Source: Candidatus Aalborgicola danicus (lineage in GTDB: Bacteria; Pseudomonadota; Gammaproteobacteria; Burkholderiales; Burkholderiaceae_C). Taken from it: a stretch of 64,000 nt of DNA. The stretch spans positions 1 to 64,000 of the forward strand of contig JADJBC010000012.1 in the NCBI GenBank assembly GCA_016703945.1, given 5' to 3'. Shown piece by piece: positions 55,909-63,864 of this stretch (position 1 is its first letter; each line of letters opens with the position of its first letter). The notes under the pieces are model-generated. The model did not search any database, was not told the DNA's origin, and was given only the letters and a program-made list of their open reading frames with translations. Made by a program: the position numbers and the translations under genes.

Positions 55909-56170
55909 GGCGCTGCTTCATGTGCTGGCGTATGCCTTGCTTGAGTTCGGCCAATGTCTTGGCATTGGCGGCTGGTTGAGCGGCATCGCCAAACAAAGCC
56001 GCATGCACCTCGGCCGTGCTGTGCCGCACCGCACGGGAAACGGTGACGCGTCCGCCCTCTTCAGACCACTCCAGCACCGCGCCGGGGGTCAGGTTGAGCA
56101 ATTGGCGAATGGCGGCAGGCACCGACACTTGCCCTTGGGATGTGAGTTTGGATTGAGCTTGAAGCATCAC
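55895..56170 (-). CDS. AbrB/MazE-type antitoxin (VapB-like), second pair
   Basis: This 91-aa protein starts at ATG 56170 (or the adjacent ATG 56167). The DNA-binding hairpin reads LQAQSKLTSQGQVSVPAAIRQLLNLTPGAVLEWSEEGGRVTVSRA, the AbrB pattern. The C-terminal part (AEVHAALFGDAAQPAANAKTLAELKQGIRQHMKQRH) resembles toxin-binding tails. The promoter/operator immediately upstream suggests autorepression. Confidence 0.9.
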   Translation of the reverse strand: MMLQAQSKLTSQGQVSVPAAIRQLLNLTPGAVLEWSEEGGRVTVSRAVRHSTAEVHAALFGDAAQPAANAKTLAELKQGIRQHMKQRHAGR

Positions 56171-56172
56171 TC

Positions 56173-56200
56173 AATATAGCACATTACCGGGGTAATACAA
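56173..56200 (-). promoter_or_regulatory. Promoter and operator of the second toxin-antitoxin pair
   Basis: On the minus strand TTGTAT (-35, RC of 56195-56200) and TATATT (-10, RC of 56173-56178) are separated by 16 nt. The palindrome ATTACC-GG-GGTAAT (56183-56196) occupies the spacer, a typical site for antitoxin autorepression. The -10 is very close to the ATG, so the mRNA may be nearly leaderless. Confidence 0.6.
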
Positions 56201-56238
56201 AAAACAAAACGGCAAACGCACCACGGCCTTGCAAAGCA

Positions 56239-56915
56239 TCAAACGCCTACCGGTTTGCCCGCAAGGCTTGCCAGTTCCACCCCAGTGTCCGCCATCCGCT
56301 CAGGCTCGGGCGACACCCGCGCATCCAGCAGCTTGCGCGCCTGCAAGTGGTCCTTGCTGGCATTCACGCTATCAGCGGCAATGAACTGGCCTTACCGGTA
56401 GTGGAATACGGTGAAGCCGGCACTGGCTAGGCTGGCTTGCAGATCGCCGCGCACCACCCACTGATCGGCGCCGCTGGACAGGTCGGCCATCTGCAGTTTC
56501 CTGTCGTATTGGTCGCTCCAGAACCAGGGCGTGGCGGTGAAGGCGCGCGGCTGGCCCATCAGCGCGGCGGCGGCCGATTTGCCTTGTTCGGTGGCGTTCT
56601 GCACGGATTCCAGCCGCAGCAAGCTGCCGTCATCCAGCCGCCGCGCGGTGCAGTCGCCGGCGGCCACGATGTGGGCGTCGCTGGTGCGGCCACAGGTATC
56701 GACGACGATGCCGCGCTCGTAGGCCAGGCCCGCGGCTTGCGCCAATTGGTCGTTGGCGGTGACGCCAATGCCCACCACCACCAGGCCGGCGGGGACCACG
56801 CGGCCATCGGCCATGCGCACGCCGCACACGGCGCCCTGTGCGTCACTCTCCAGCGCGGCGATCTTGGCATTGAAGACCAGGTCCACCCCGTGGCTGCAGT
56901 GGCGGAGGCGTCGTC
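56239..56915 (-). pseudogene. 3' fragment of an NAD(P)H ferredoxin/rubredoxin-type reductase gene
   Basis: The C-terminal half of a FAD-dependent oxidoreductase is readable: HGVDLVFNAKIAALES, VCGVRMADGRVVPAGLVVVGIGVTAND, VVDTCGRTSDAHIVAAGDCTARR, SVQNATEQGKSAAAALMGQ and PWFWSDQYDRKLQMA (reductase C-terminal domain). After FTVFHYR an in-frame TAA interrupts it, and the expected tail GQFIAADSVNASKDHLQARKLLDARV continues to 56239. The FAD-binding N-terminal half is missing; homology stops near 56915, next to an araC fragment in the other orientation. Confidence 0.85.
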
Positions 56916-56926
56916 GCGCCCGCGCA

Positions 56927-57188
56927 ATGCCCAAACGCCGCGCGCATGGGGCTGACAACCCAGCGCCTGAACCGCTTGGTACGCGACATCAACGGCCAAA
57001 GCGCGCTGGAAGTGGTGCACGAACGGCTGACGCGTGAGGCCTGCCGCCGCCTGCGCTACATTGCCGCGCCGGTGGCCAATCTGGCCAGTGAAATGGGATT
57101 TGACGACGCGGCCTACTTTTCCCGCTTTTTCAAGAAGCGCACCGGGCAGACACCGCTGGAATTTCGGGCCGGCAGTGGACCTGTTTGA
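56927..57188 (+). pseudogene. 3' fragment of an AraC-family regulator gene
   Basis: Only the C-terminal double HTH is left: ARMGLTTQRLNRLVRDINGQSALEVVHERLTREACRRLRYIAAPVANLASEMGFDDAAYFSRFFKKRTGQTPLEFRAG. The sensor half and any promoter are absent; the upstream sequence belongs to the oppositely oriented reductase fragment. A free-standing 80-aa HTH product from ATG 56946 cannot be excluded but would lack regulation. Confidence 0.8.
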
Positions 57189-57230
57189 AAAGGCACCGGA
57201 GTTCAAGTATTGCGCGGTGGCCTTAGAGCG
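57177..57230 (+). pseudogene. 54-bp fragment homologous to the fdhA 3' end
   Basis: Positions 57177-57230 align with 52420-52473 of fdhA at 47 of 54 bases, including an identical 26-nt core (57196-57221 and 52439-52464). Translated it gives DLFEKAPEFKYCAVALERS, against DPFGKIPEFKYCAVALERG in FdhA. It is in the same orientation as fdhA and marks the right edge of the accessory segment. Confidence 0.8.
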
Positions 57231-57255
57231 CAGCCCTTGCCGTTGACCTCTATAG

Positions 57256-58779
57256 TCATCCCTGAACGAAAACGGAGGTGCGATTTCGCCCTTCCCGCTT
57301 GGACTTATAAAGCATCTCATCGGCACGAGCGAGAAGTTCATCGGGGCTGCTACCGTGATCGGGGAATACGGCAATCCCGGCGGACAGGGTGACGCGAATA
57401 GTGAAATCCCCATAGACCACCGGCGTTTCCGCCAGTTGCTTTCGCCATGACTCGACGCGCTCCAAGGCCTGATCCGTTGTCATGTTGGGCATGATGGCAA
57501 TGAACTCCTCTCCACCAAAACGGCAAATCAAGTCACTTTCGCGGGTTCCATTTTTTAACAACTCTGCCAGAGTCTTGAGAACTTCGTCTCCCGCCGCATG
57601 GCCGAATTCGTCGTTGACGTGTTTGAAATGGTCAAGGTCCAGCATGATGATCGCTAACGGCGTTCCGTCGCGTTGCGAGCGCGCAAATTCACGGGGCATG
57701 GCGCCGTCAAGAAAGCGCCGGTTAAAGAGGCTGGTGAGCGGATCATGCGTCGCCAGTTCCTGCAAGGCGCTACGGCCTGCAATCAATTCGTCCCGCTGAA
57801 GCAGCATGGTCCAGTGCGCCCGTGCTGCCAAAACAGCCAATACCAGCAGCGTGAGATAGCCCACGCCAAGTTCCAACGCCCGCCGTTGCCACGTTTGTAG
57901 CATCTGGGCCTTGTCAAAGCCATACGCAATCACGAAGGGAAACCCTTCTATCTTGCTGAATCCAAACAGGCGCTCGCGTCCATCCACGTCCCGCTGCATC
58001 GCAATGCCGGTCCCGGACACTGTGGAGCGCACGGTGGCTGGAATTTCGGGAGTGGCCACCGCCTTTTCAATGGCATTGGCCAGCAGAGGGCGACGGGCGA
58101 GGAGCACTTGCGCATCATCCAACATGGCAACGGAATCGTCAGCCCCCAGGCTGTAGGTGTCGAACCGGCTTTGCGCACGCTCCAGTTCGATCACGCTCAT
58201 GACGCCCCCCAGAAATTCGCCCGCAGGCGATGTGAGGTTGCGTGACAGCACCAAAACCGAGTGCCCCGAGGCAGAGTCTTTTCCTGAAACATAGCTGACC
58301 AGTGGGCCTGGTCCCCGGTGCATCTTGCGCGCCTCGCATAACGCGGGCTTTGATCGAACGCCAGTATTCTCGCCAGTCACGGTGGCAGCAAAGACACAGT
58401 CCCGATCAAAAAGCACCATGCTGACAAAATCGGGCACGCTATCGGCCTTTTCCTTCAATAGTCTCGTCAGCCGTTGGGCATGGTCTGGGTTGGGGTCTGG
58501 AAATACCAGATCTTCTTCCTGCACGCGCCCCAGTACGTCTCTGAGCACATAGTCCGCCGCCAGTATCTCGGTGCGAAAGGCCTGGCCAATGATCTGGCTG
58601 CGCTGCATCGCCCGATACGAAACGTCGGTAAGAACCTTCTCGTAGCCACGGTAGAGGTCGAAACTGAGCCAGCCTCCCAGCAAAGCGAAGCAGAGAAACA
58701 ATGCGCTAGTAATCTTCAACAACGAGGCCCGCAATCCTGGCTGCTTCGTTGTCGGTATGGAGCGGGACAAATCGGGCAT
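57256..58779 (-). CDS. Membrane diguanylate cyclase with periplasmic sensor domain
   Basis: This 507-aa protein has an N-terminal membrane helix (LLKITSALFLCFALLGGWLSF), a periplasmic Cache-like sensor region (about 45-300, with YEKVLTDVSYRAMQRSQIIGQ and SVLVLSRNLTSPAGEFLGGVMSV), a second membrane helix (GVGYLTLLVLAVLAARAHW) and a C-terminal GGDEF domain (about 335-500: DPLTSLFNRRFLDG, LDLDHFKHVNDEFGHAAGD, CRFGGEEFIAIMP). The active-site loop is intact (GGEEF). The RxxD inhibitory site is present as RESD five residues upstream, so product feedback is expected. It lies 11 nt downstream of the porin-like gene and is probably cotranscribed. Confidence 0.93.
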   Translation of the reverse strand: MPDLSRSIPTTKQPGLRASLLKITSALFLCFALLGGWLSFDLYRGYEKVLTDVSYRAMQRSQIIGQAFRTEILAADYVLRDVLGRVQEEDLVFPDPNPDHAQRLTRLLKEKADSVPDFVSMVLFDRDCVFAATVTGENTGVRSKPALCEARKMHRGPGPLVSYVSGKDSASGHSVLVLSRNLTSPAGEFLGGVMSVIELERAQSRFDTYSLGADDSVAMLDDAQVLLARRPLLANAIEKAVATPEIPATVRSTVSGTGIAMQRDVDGRERLFGFSKIEGFPFVIAYGFDKAQMLQTWQRRALELGVGYLTLLVLAVLAARAHWTMLLQRDELIAGRSALQELATHDPLTSLFNRRFLDGAMPREFARSQRDGTPLAIIMLDLDHFKHVNDEFGHAAGDEVLKTLAELLKNGTRESDLICRFGGEEFIAIMPNMTTDQALERVESWRKQLAETPVVYGDFTIRVTLSAGIAVFPDHGSSPDELLARADEMLYKSKREGRNRTSVFVQG

Positions 58780-58790
58780 CAGATCTCGGT

Positions 58791-59981
58791 CTAAAAGGGC
58801 AGAAACGAGGTTACGCGCACGCCAATGACCTGGTTGCGTTTGGCACCATTCCAGCCACCATCCTTGGCCAGCAGCGAATTCCCGCTGCTGTTGTACAGGT
58901 CATAGGTTACACCCGCCGTCACCTGGGGATGCAGTTTGTAGTTGAGCGTGACCTCGCTGACGAAGGTGGTGTCACCCCTGGTGCCGCGCCGATACGGCGT
59001 GTTGTCGGTGGCCACGCGTATGGCCGATTGCGAGGCGAGTACGTAGAACTTACCGGACTCGTAGCGCACACCGGCCAGGTAGTTGACGTCCTCGATCTGC
59101 CCGTCACCCCAGGAGTAGCCGACACGGCCAAAGCCCGCCCATTTCGTATCGAAGCGGTAGCTGGCAGTGGCCATCACGGCATCCGCCTTCGGTCCCTTTT
59201 CACCAGGACCGGGCCAAACGGCGTCCTTGTCGTAATAGCGGAAGGCGTCAACGTGGTTGAGGGTCAGCTGGTAGTGCCGCTGCGTGTCCGCGTAGTTCAG
59301 CTCCAGAACGTAGGCGAGATCGCCCCGGCCCAGGTTGCGCCCGGCGTTGAGGGTTTCCCGGTCCCCAAATGCATCGCCGGCAATGCCAGTGAGCGAAAAC
59401 CCGCTGCCAAAGTCCTGCTTAACGACCAGGGCCAGCGAGGGGAAAGGCGGCGCCACGACCCGGGTGGCGGCGTTGCCGTAGTCGTTGCCGGTGCGCAGGT
59501 CACCGGCAAAGAGCGGATCGGCCAGATACCAGTTGGCGGTATCGATCTTGCCCAGCATCACCATGGTGCCGTTCTTGCGGTAGCTTGCAGCGAGCTCCTG
59601 AACGCCGGACTTGGTGTCGACAGCCTCACGCGAGTTGCCGGTGGTCTCAACGGTGTTGACGCCAAAGGCCATCGGATTGGTCAACGAATAGGCGCCGCCG
59701 CCGAGCGTGCGGTTGTCCGAGTACGAGCCCAGATACGTCCAGTCGCCGCGCTTGAACTGCAACGCAAAAAAGTCCAGCAGGCGGCCGCCTGTATGGGTGA
59801 CGAGGTCAGGCCGAAAAGGACTGGGCCGGTTGCGCAATGCGTCTTCCGTGCTCCGCTGGACGGTGACGTTGTTGAGCAGGAAGGCGCTCCAGCCATCGGG
59901 AGGCCCTTTTACTGCGTCCTGGGCCTGTGCGACGCAACAGAACAAGCCCGAAATCAGAAGACTCAATGACTTGGCTTTCAT
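58791..59981 (-). CDS. Outer-membrane beta-barrel (porin-like) protein
   Basis: This 396-aa protein has a signal peptide (MKAKSLSLLISGLFCCVAQAQ). The mature part is made of alternating aromatic-rich strands (WTYLGSYSDNRTLGGGAYSL, YVLELNYADTQRHYQLTLNHV, WAGFGRVGYSWGDGQIEDV, TAGVTYDLYNSSGNSLLAKDGG) and ends in a terminal Phe (VTSFLPF), the barrel-assembly signal. The overall layout resembles OprD/alginate-export or phosphate-porin-like barrels, but I cannot name the substrate. The IS element inserted 56 nt upstream of the start may have displaced or supplied its promoter. Confidence 0.82.
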   Translation of the reverse strand: MKAKSLSLLISGLFCCVAQAQDAVKGPPDGWSAFLLNNVTVQRSTEDALRNRPSPFRPDLVTHTGGRLLDFFALQFKRGDWTYLGSYSDNRTLGGGAYSLTNPMAFGVNTVETTGNSREAVDTKSGVQELAASYRKNGTMVMLGKIDTANWYLADPLFAGDLRTGNDYGNAATRVVAPPFPSLALVVKQDFGSGFSLTGIAGDAFGDRETLNAGRNLGRGDLAYVLELNYADTQRHYQLTLNHVDAFRYYDKDAVWPGPGEKGPKADAVMATASYRFDTKWAGFGRVGYSWGDGQIEDVNYLAGVRYESGKFYVLASQSAIRVATDNTPYRRGTRGDTTFVSEVTLNYKLHPQVTAGVTYDLYNSSGNSLLAKDGGWNGAKRNQVIGVRVTSFLPF

Positions 59982-60036
59982 TATAAAAATTCAGTATTGC
60001 GTCGAGTCCAGAGTAACAGAAAGGAAATCAGAAATG

Positions 60037-61529
60037 AACCGAGATTGTCCATTAGCCCAAGACTGCTATCGTGAGCCAGTCCGGCGAGCCTCGGGTACGT
60101 CCGGATTTCTAATGGATACCATTAGGAATTCTCCAATGAAATCAACGACCTGATTGCGATTTGGAGCCGCCATGCCGCCAGAAACGCCGTTCGACCTGAA
60201 GTTCACCTCCCGTGAAGTCACCGCCTGGGGTGGCCTGGCCCTTTTGAAACGTATGCTCGACGGCATGGGATTCAAAGAAGCGGTGCAAAGCTGGGATCTA
60301 CCCCAGCCCGGCTCCAACCGCGGATATCGCCCGGAACAACTCATTGAGCAAATGATCGTCAGTATCTGGTGCGGAGCCGCCCGTTTTGCGCACGCCGACA
60401 TCACCCGCCTGGACAGCACCTTGGTGCGCCTGTTTGACTGGGGCAAAGCCGCAGGCCACAAAGCCATTGTTCGCTTGTTCCAACGCTTTGACCAAGTGAG
60501 CGCCAGCCGGGTGCAAAGCAGCAGTTACCGCTGGCTTTTTGACAAGCTCCAACTCAACCCCATCACCCTGGACGTGGACTCCACGGTACTCACCCGCTGG
60601 GGCAGCCAGATTGAGGGTGGTGCCAAGGGCTACAACCCCAAGAACAAAGGCCGACAGAGCCACCATCCGCTGATGGCGTTCGTGGCCGACTGGAGACTGG
60701 TGGCCAACTTCTGGCTGCGCCCGGGCAACACCGCATCCAGTAACAACATTGAGAGCTTTCTTGAATCCACCCTGAAAAACCTGGGCGATACCAAGGTGGG
60801 ACTGTTTCGAGCGGACAGTGGCTTTTACGACAAGGTGATCGTGGCTTGGCTCAAAGCCAAGAAGATCTGCCACATCATCAGCGCGCGCCTGACGCAGGCG
60901 TTGCAGCAATCCATAGTGGATCAGTGCAAATGGCAGCAAGTCGAGGTCGGCTTGAAGTCTCCGAGCTGAGCTACCAACCGCACGGCTGGGATACACAGCA
61001 ACGCCTGGTGGTGGTGCGCCAGCACATCAAACGCAGATATGGTGCAGTGGCGGGCAAAACCTTGTCGCTGTTTGCCGATGACCCGGACCTGCAGGGCTGG
61101 CGCTATGGGGCGATGCTGACCGATTTGAGTATTCCTGCCCTGGAGGTATGGCGTCTGTACCGTGGGCGCGCTGATTGCGAGAACCGGATCAAGGAGCTCA
61201 AGGCGGACTTTGGCCTGGACAGCTTTGTGCTCAGGGAGTTCTGGGCGACGGAGGCGGCGCTGGGGGTATCCATGCTCAGCTACAACCTGATGAGTGTGTT
61301 TCGCCATGCGGTGATGCGCCAAAAGGTGCACCACACACTGTCCACGCTGCACCATCAGGTGCTAGCGGTGGGGGCGCTGTGGGATGACAACTCGAAGAAT
61401 ACCAAGCAGACGTTTCGCTTGGCGGTGGCCCGCAAACGACGACCGTGGTTTGAGGGCTTGTGGGCCAATGCGGGGGAGCCGGTGAGACTTACGCCAAAGC
61501 CTTCAAATTCCTAATGGACAATCTCGGTT
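60037..61529 (+). mobile_element. IS1380-family insertion sequence with broken transposase
   Basis: Perfect 19-bp terminal inverted repeats: AACCGAGATTGTCCATTAG at 60037-60055 and its complement at 61511-61529. The element is about 1.49 kb with one transposase gene on the plus strand. I see no convincing 4-bp target duplication in the flanks. The left end lies 56 nt before the porin-like gene start. Confidence 0.9.
60154..61514 (+). pseudogene. IS1380-type transposase, frameshifted
   Basis: The first frame (60154-60969) carries the N-terminal two thirds: FTSREVTAWGGLALLKRMLDG, LDVDSTVLTRWGSQIEGGAKGYNPKNKGRQSHHPL (first catalytic Asp) and FRADSGFYD (second Asp). The second frame (to 61514) carries the rest, including SYQPHGWDTQQRLVVVRQH, YRGRADCENRIKELKADFGLDSF (catalytic Glu) and MLSYNLMSVFRHAVMRQK. 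The frames must change near 60945-60955 (VEVGLKSPS-stop versus RGRLEVSELSY). IS1380 transposases are normally a single frame, so this copy is probably inactive. Confidence 0.88.
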
Positions 61530-61587
61530 GAAGACTCTTTTCGGTCGTTGCCTGTTTCAGCAACAGGCGGCAGACCCGAAGTTGAGA

Positions 61588-61653
61588 TACGTCAAATCGG
61601 CCTCCGACCCTTGTAGCATTTGCGCAGGCAGCTATCAAGCACGTAGCACACTT
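61588..61653 (-). repeat. 65-70 bp interspersed repeat, copy 12
   Basis: On the minus strand: GTGCTACGTGCTTGATAGCT, GCCTGCGCAAATGCTACAAG, GGTCGGAGGCCGATTTGACG. It lies between the IS element and mobA, occupying about a third of that 205-nt gap. Confidence 0.8.
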
Positions 61654-61734
61654 TGCCCCAACTCCAACTTGTCGCGGAGCCGGATCTGAGCCATCAGTGT
61701 GTGCGATAGACTGAGCCCCACAGAAAAAAACCAC

Positions 61735-62328
61735 ATGCAACACATGCAAATTACCGGACTCATACTCGCAGGCGGCCGCGGCTCACGCATGGGCAGCATC
61801 GACAAGGGGCTGGTACCGCTGGGCGGCCAGCCTATGGTGCAGCACGTCATCACACGGCTGCAGCCCCAGGTGCAGCGTCTGCTGATCAACGCCAACCAGA
61901 ATCTGGACACCTACGCCGCGTTTGGCGCGCCCGTGTGGCCCGACGCCATGCCCGACTTTGCCGGCCCGCTGGCCGGTCTGCAAACCGGGCTGATGCACTG
62001 CGAAACGCCCTATCTGGTAACGGCGCCCTGCGACTCACCGTTCTTGCCAACTGATTTGGTGCAGCGCCTGTCCTCCGCCCTGCAGGCAGAGGATGCCGAC
62101 CTGGCCGTAGCGGTGACCGGCGAAGGCGAAACCCGCCAGCCACATCCCGTGTTCTGCCTGGCCAAGGCGTCCCTGCTGCCACACCTGACGCAGTTTCTGG
62201 AAAGCGGTGGCCGCAAGGTGGACCGCTGGTATGCCAGTCTACGCGTGGCCGAAGTGCACTTCGCAGATGAAGCGGCCTTTCGCAACATCAACACCCTGGC
62301 AGAACTGCAACAAATGGCGCCACCATGA
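61735..62328 (+). CDS. mobA: Molybdenum cofactor guanylyltransferase MobA
   Basis: From ATG 61735 (ATG 61744 is also possible) this is a 197-aa protein. It attaches GMP to molybdopterin to form MGD, the form used by formate dehydrogenases. The nucleotidyltransferase signature is ITGLILAGGRGSRMGSIDKGLVPLGGQPM, with PDFAGPLAGLQTGL, TAPCDSPFLPTDLVQRL and ETRQPHPVFCLAK. Its stop overlaps the second moeA start by ATGA. Confidence 0.96.
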   Translation: MQHMQITGLILAGGRGSRMGSIDKGLVPLGGQPMVQHVITRLQPQVQRLLINANQNLDTYAAFGAPVWPDAMPDFAGPLAGLQTGLMHCETPYLVTAPCDSPFLPTDLVQRLSSALQAEDADLAVAVTGEGETRQPHPVFCLAKASLLPHLTQFLESGGRKVDRWYASLRVAEVHFADEAAFRNINTLAELQQMAPP

Positions 62329-63629
62329 CACAACCAACCCTCTCCGAATTTGTCAGCAACCTGGCCGACTACGACCCCAACGCCCTGCCCGTGGCGCAGG
62401 CCCAGCGCATCGTGCAGGACTTTGTGCAACCCATTCTGGGTGTTGAAACCGTCACCATATGGCAGGCGCTGGACCGGGTGCTGGCGGCCGACGTCATCTC
62501 CCCCATCAGCGTGCCCGCGCACGACAACTCGGCGATGGACGGCTTTGCCTTCCACGGCGCCGATCTGTTGCCCGACGCGGCGACAACATTGGCCATCGTC
62601 GGCACCGTGTTTGCAGGAAAAGCCTTTGACGGCACCGTGGGCCACGGCCAGTGCGTGCGCATCATGACCGGGGCCGTGATGCCCGCGGGGTGCGACACCG
62701 TGGTGCCGCAAGAATTCACCCACAGCGCATCCGACACTACGGTGGCCGTGCCGCAGGGCGTGGTCCGCACCGGCGACAACCGCCGCCAGATGGGCGAAGA
62801 CCTGCAAGAGGGTAAGCCCGCCCTCACCCAAGGCCGCATTCTGCGCCCGGCCGACCTGGGCCTGCTAGCCTCGCTGGGCATAGGCCAGGTCATGGTGCAG
62901 CGCCGGTTGCGCGTGGCGTTTTTCTCCACCGGGGACGAGCTGCGTTCCTTGGGCGACGAACTGGACCCCGGCTGCATTTACGACTCCAACCGCTACACGC
63001 TGTTTGGCATGCTGTCCCGCCTGGGCTGCGAACTCATAGATATGGGCGTGGTCAAGGACGACCCGGCCTCGCTGGAAGCGGCGCTGCGCTCTGCCTGCGC
63101 GAATGCGGACGCCATCATCACCTCGGGCGGCGTATCGGTGGGCGCGGCGGACTACACCAAGCAGATCATGGCCCAGTTGGGCGACGTGACCTTCTGGAAA
63201 ATCGGCATGCGCCCCGGGCGCCCCATGGCCTTTGGCACCGTCACGTCCAAGGGCAAGACTGCCTACCTGTTTGGCCTGCCGGGTAACCCGGTGGCGGTGA
63301 TGGTGACGTTCTACTTCTTCGCCCGCGACGCGCTGTTGCGCATGATGGGTGCCCACAGCGCCCCCCTGCCCCTGCTGCGTGCGGCATCTGCGACCGATAT
63401 CCGCAAGAAGCCCGGGCGCACCGAGTACCAGCGCGGGATTTTGTCCACCGACGCGCAAGGCAACCCCATCGTGCGTATCACCGGGTCGCAAGGCTCCGGT
63501 GTATTGCGCAGTATGTCCGAGGCCAATTGCATGGTGGTGCTGCGCCACGAACAAGACAGTGTTCATGCAGGTGATCTGGTTGATGTGGTGGGTTTTGAGG
63601 GCCTGGTGTACTTTCTGCAGACGCGTTAA
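62325..63629 (+). CDS. moeA: Molybdopterin molybdenumtransferase MoeA (second copy)
   Basis: This 434-aa protein is translationally coupled to mobA. Markers: VPAHDNSAMDGFAFHG, RIMTGAVMPAGCDTVVPQE, FFSTGDELRSLGDELDPGCIYDSNRYTLFGMLSRLG, ITSGGVSVGAADYTKQIM, GMRPGRPMAFG and LFGLPGNPVAVMVTFYFFARD, with C-terminal domain IV to VYFLQTR. It is a distinct paralogue of the 413-aa MoeA at 10984-12225 (for example, GAADYTK here and GEEDHIK there). Having two moeA genes is common; specialisation toward bis-MGD enzymes is inference. Confidence 0.96.
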   Translation: MTQPTLSEFVSNLADYDPNALPVAQAQRIVQDFVQPILGVETVTIWQALDRVLAADVISPISVPAHDNSAMDGFAFHGADLLPDAATTLAIVGTVFAGKAFDGTVGHGQCVRIMTGAVMPAGCDTVVPQEFTHSASDTTVAVPQGVVRTGDNRRQMGEDLQEGKPALTQGRILRPADLGLLASLGIGQVMVQRRLRVAFFSTGDELRSLGDELDPGCIYDSNRYTLFGMLSRLGCELIDMGVVKDDPASLEAALRSACANADAIITSGGVSVGAADYTKQIMAQLGDVTFWKIGMRPGRPMAFGTVTSKGKTAYLFGLPGNPVAVMVTFYFFARDALLRMMGAHSAPLPLLRAASATDIRKKPGRTEYQRGILSTDAQGNPIVRITGSQGSGVLRSMSEANCMVVLRHEQDSVHAGDLVDVVGFEGLVYFLQTR

Positions 63630-63660
63630 GCAGCTTCGAACTACGCCTATTGCAAACGAA

Positions 63661-63711
63661 TCGCTCAGTTTTGGATAGCTGTTGGCGAATTTTCAAGGAT
63701 GGCTACAACGC
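63661..63711 (+). repeat. Degenerate interspersed repeat after the second moeA
   Basis: TCGCTCAGTTTTGGATAGCT, GTTGGCGAATTTTCAAGGAT, GGCTACAACG keeps the order and spacing of the consensus but with several changes. The remaining 234-nt gap before the last gene shows no other feature. Confidence 0.4.
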
Positions 63712-63864
63712 ATCTGCGCCGGCAACCCAAACCAATAATGGCCAGAGACTTCGACGGTAGTTGAATTGGTTTTTCCAACAACAGATCGCGCGGACTGGTA
63801 TTTCAGTGCGGTATATTGACCCCTCTTAAATTGAGGCTAATTACCGCCAAGCAGGCTCGCACAC

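Noticed and set aside
60031..61535. 4-bp target-site duplication flanking the IS element
   Set aside because: The flanks (ATGA/TGAA region) do not give a clean match, so no duplication is claimed.
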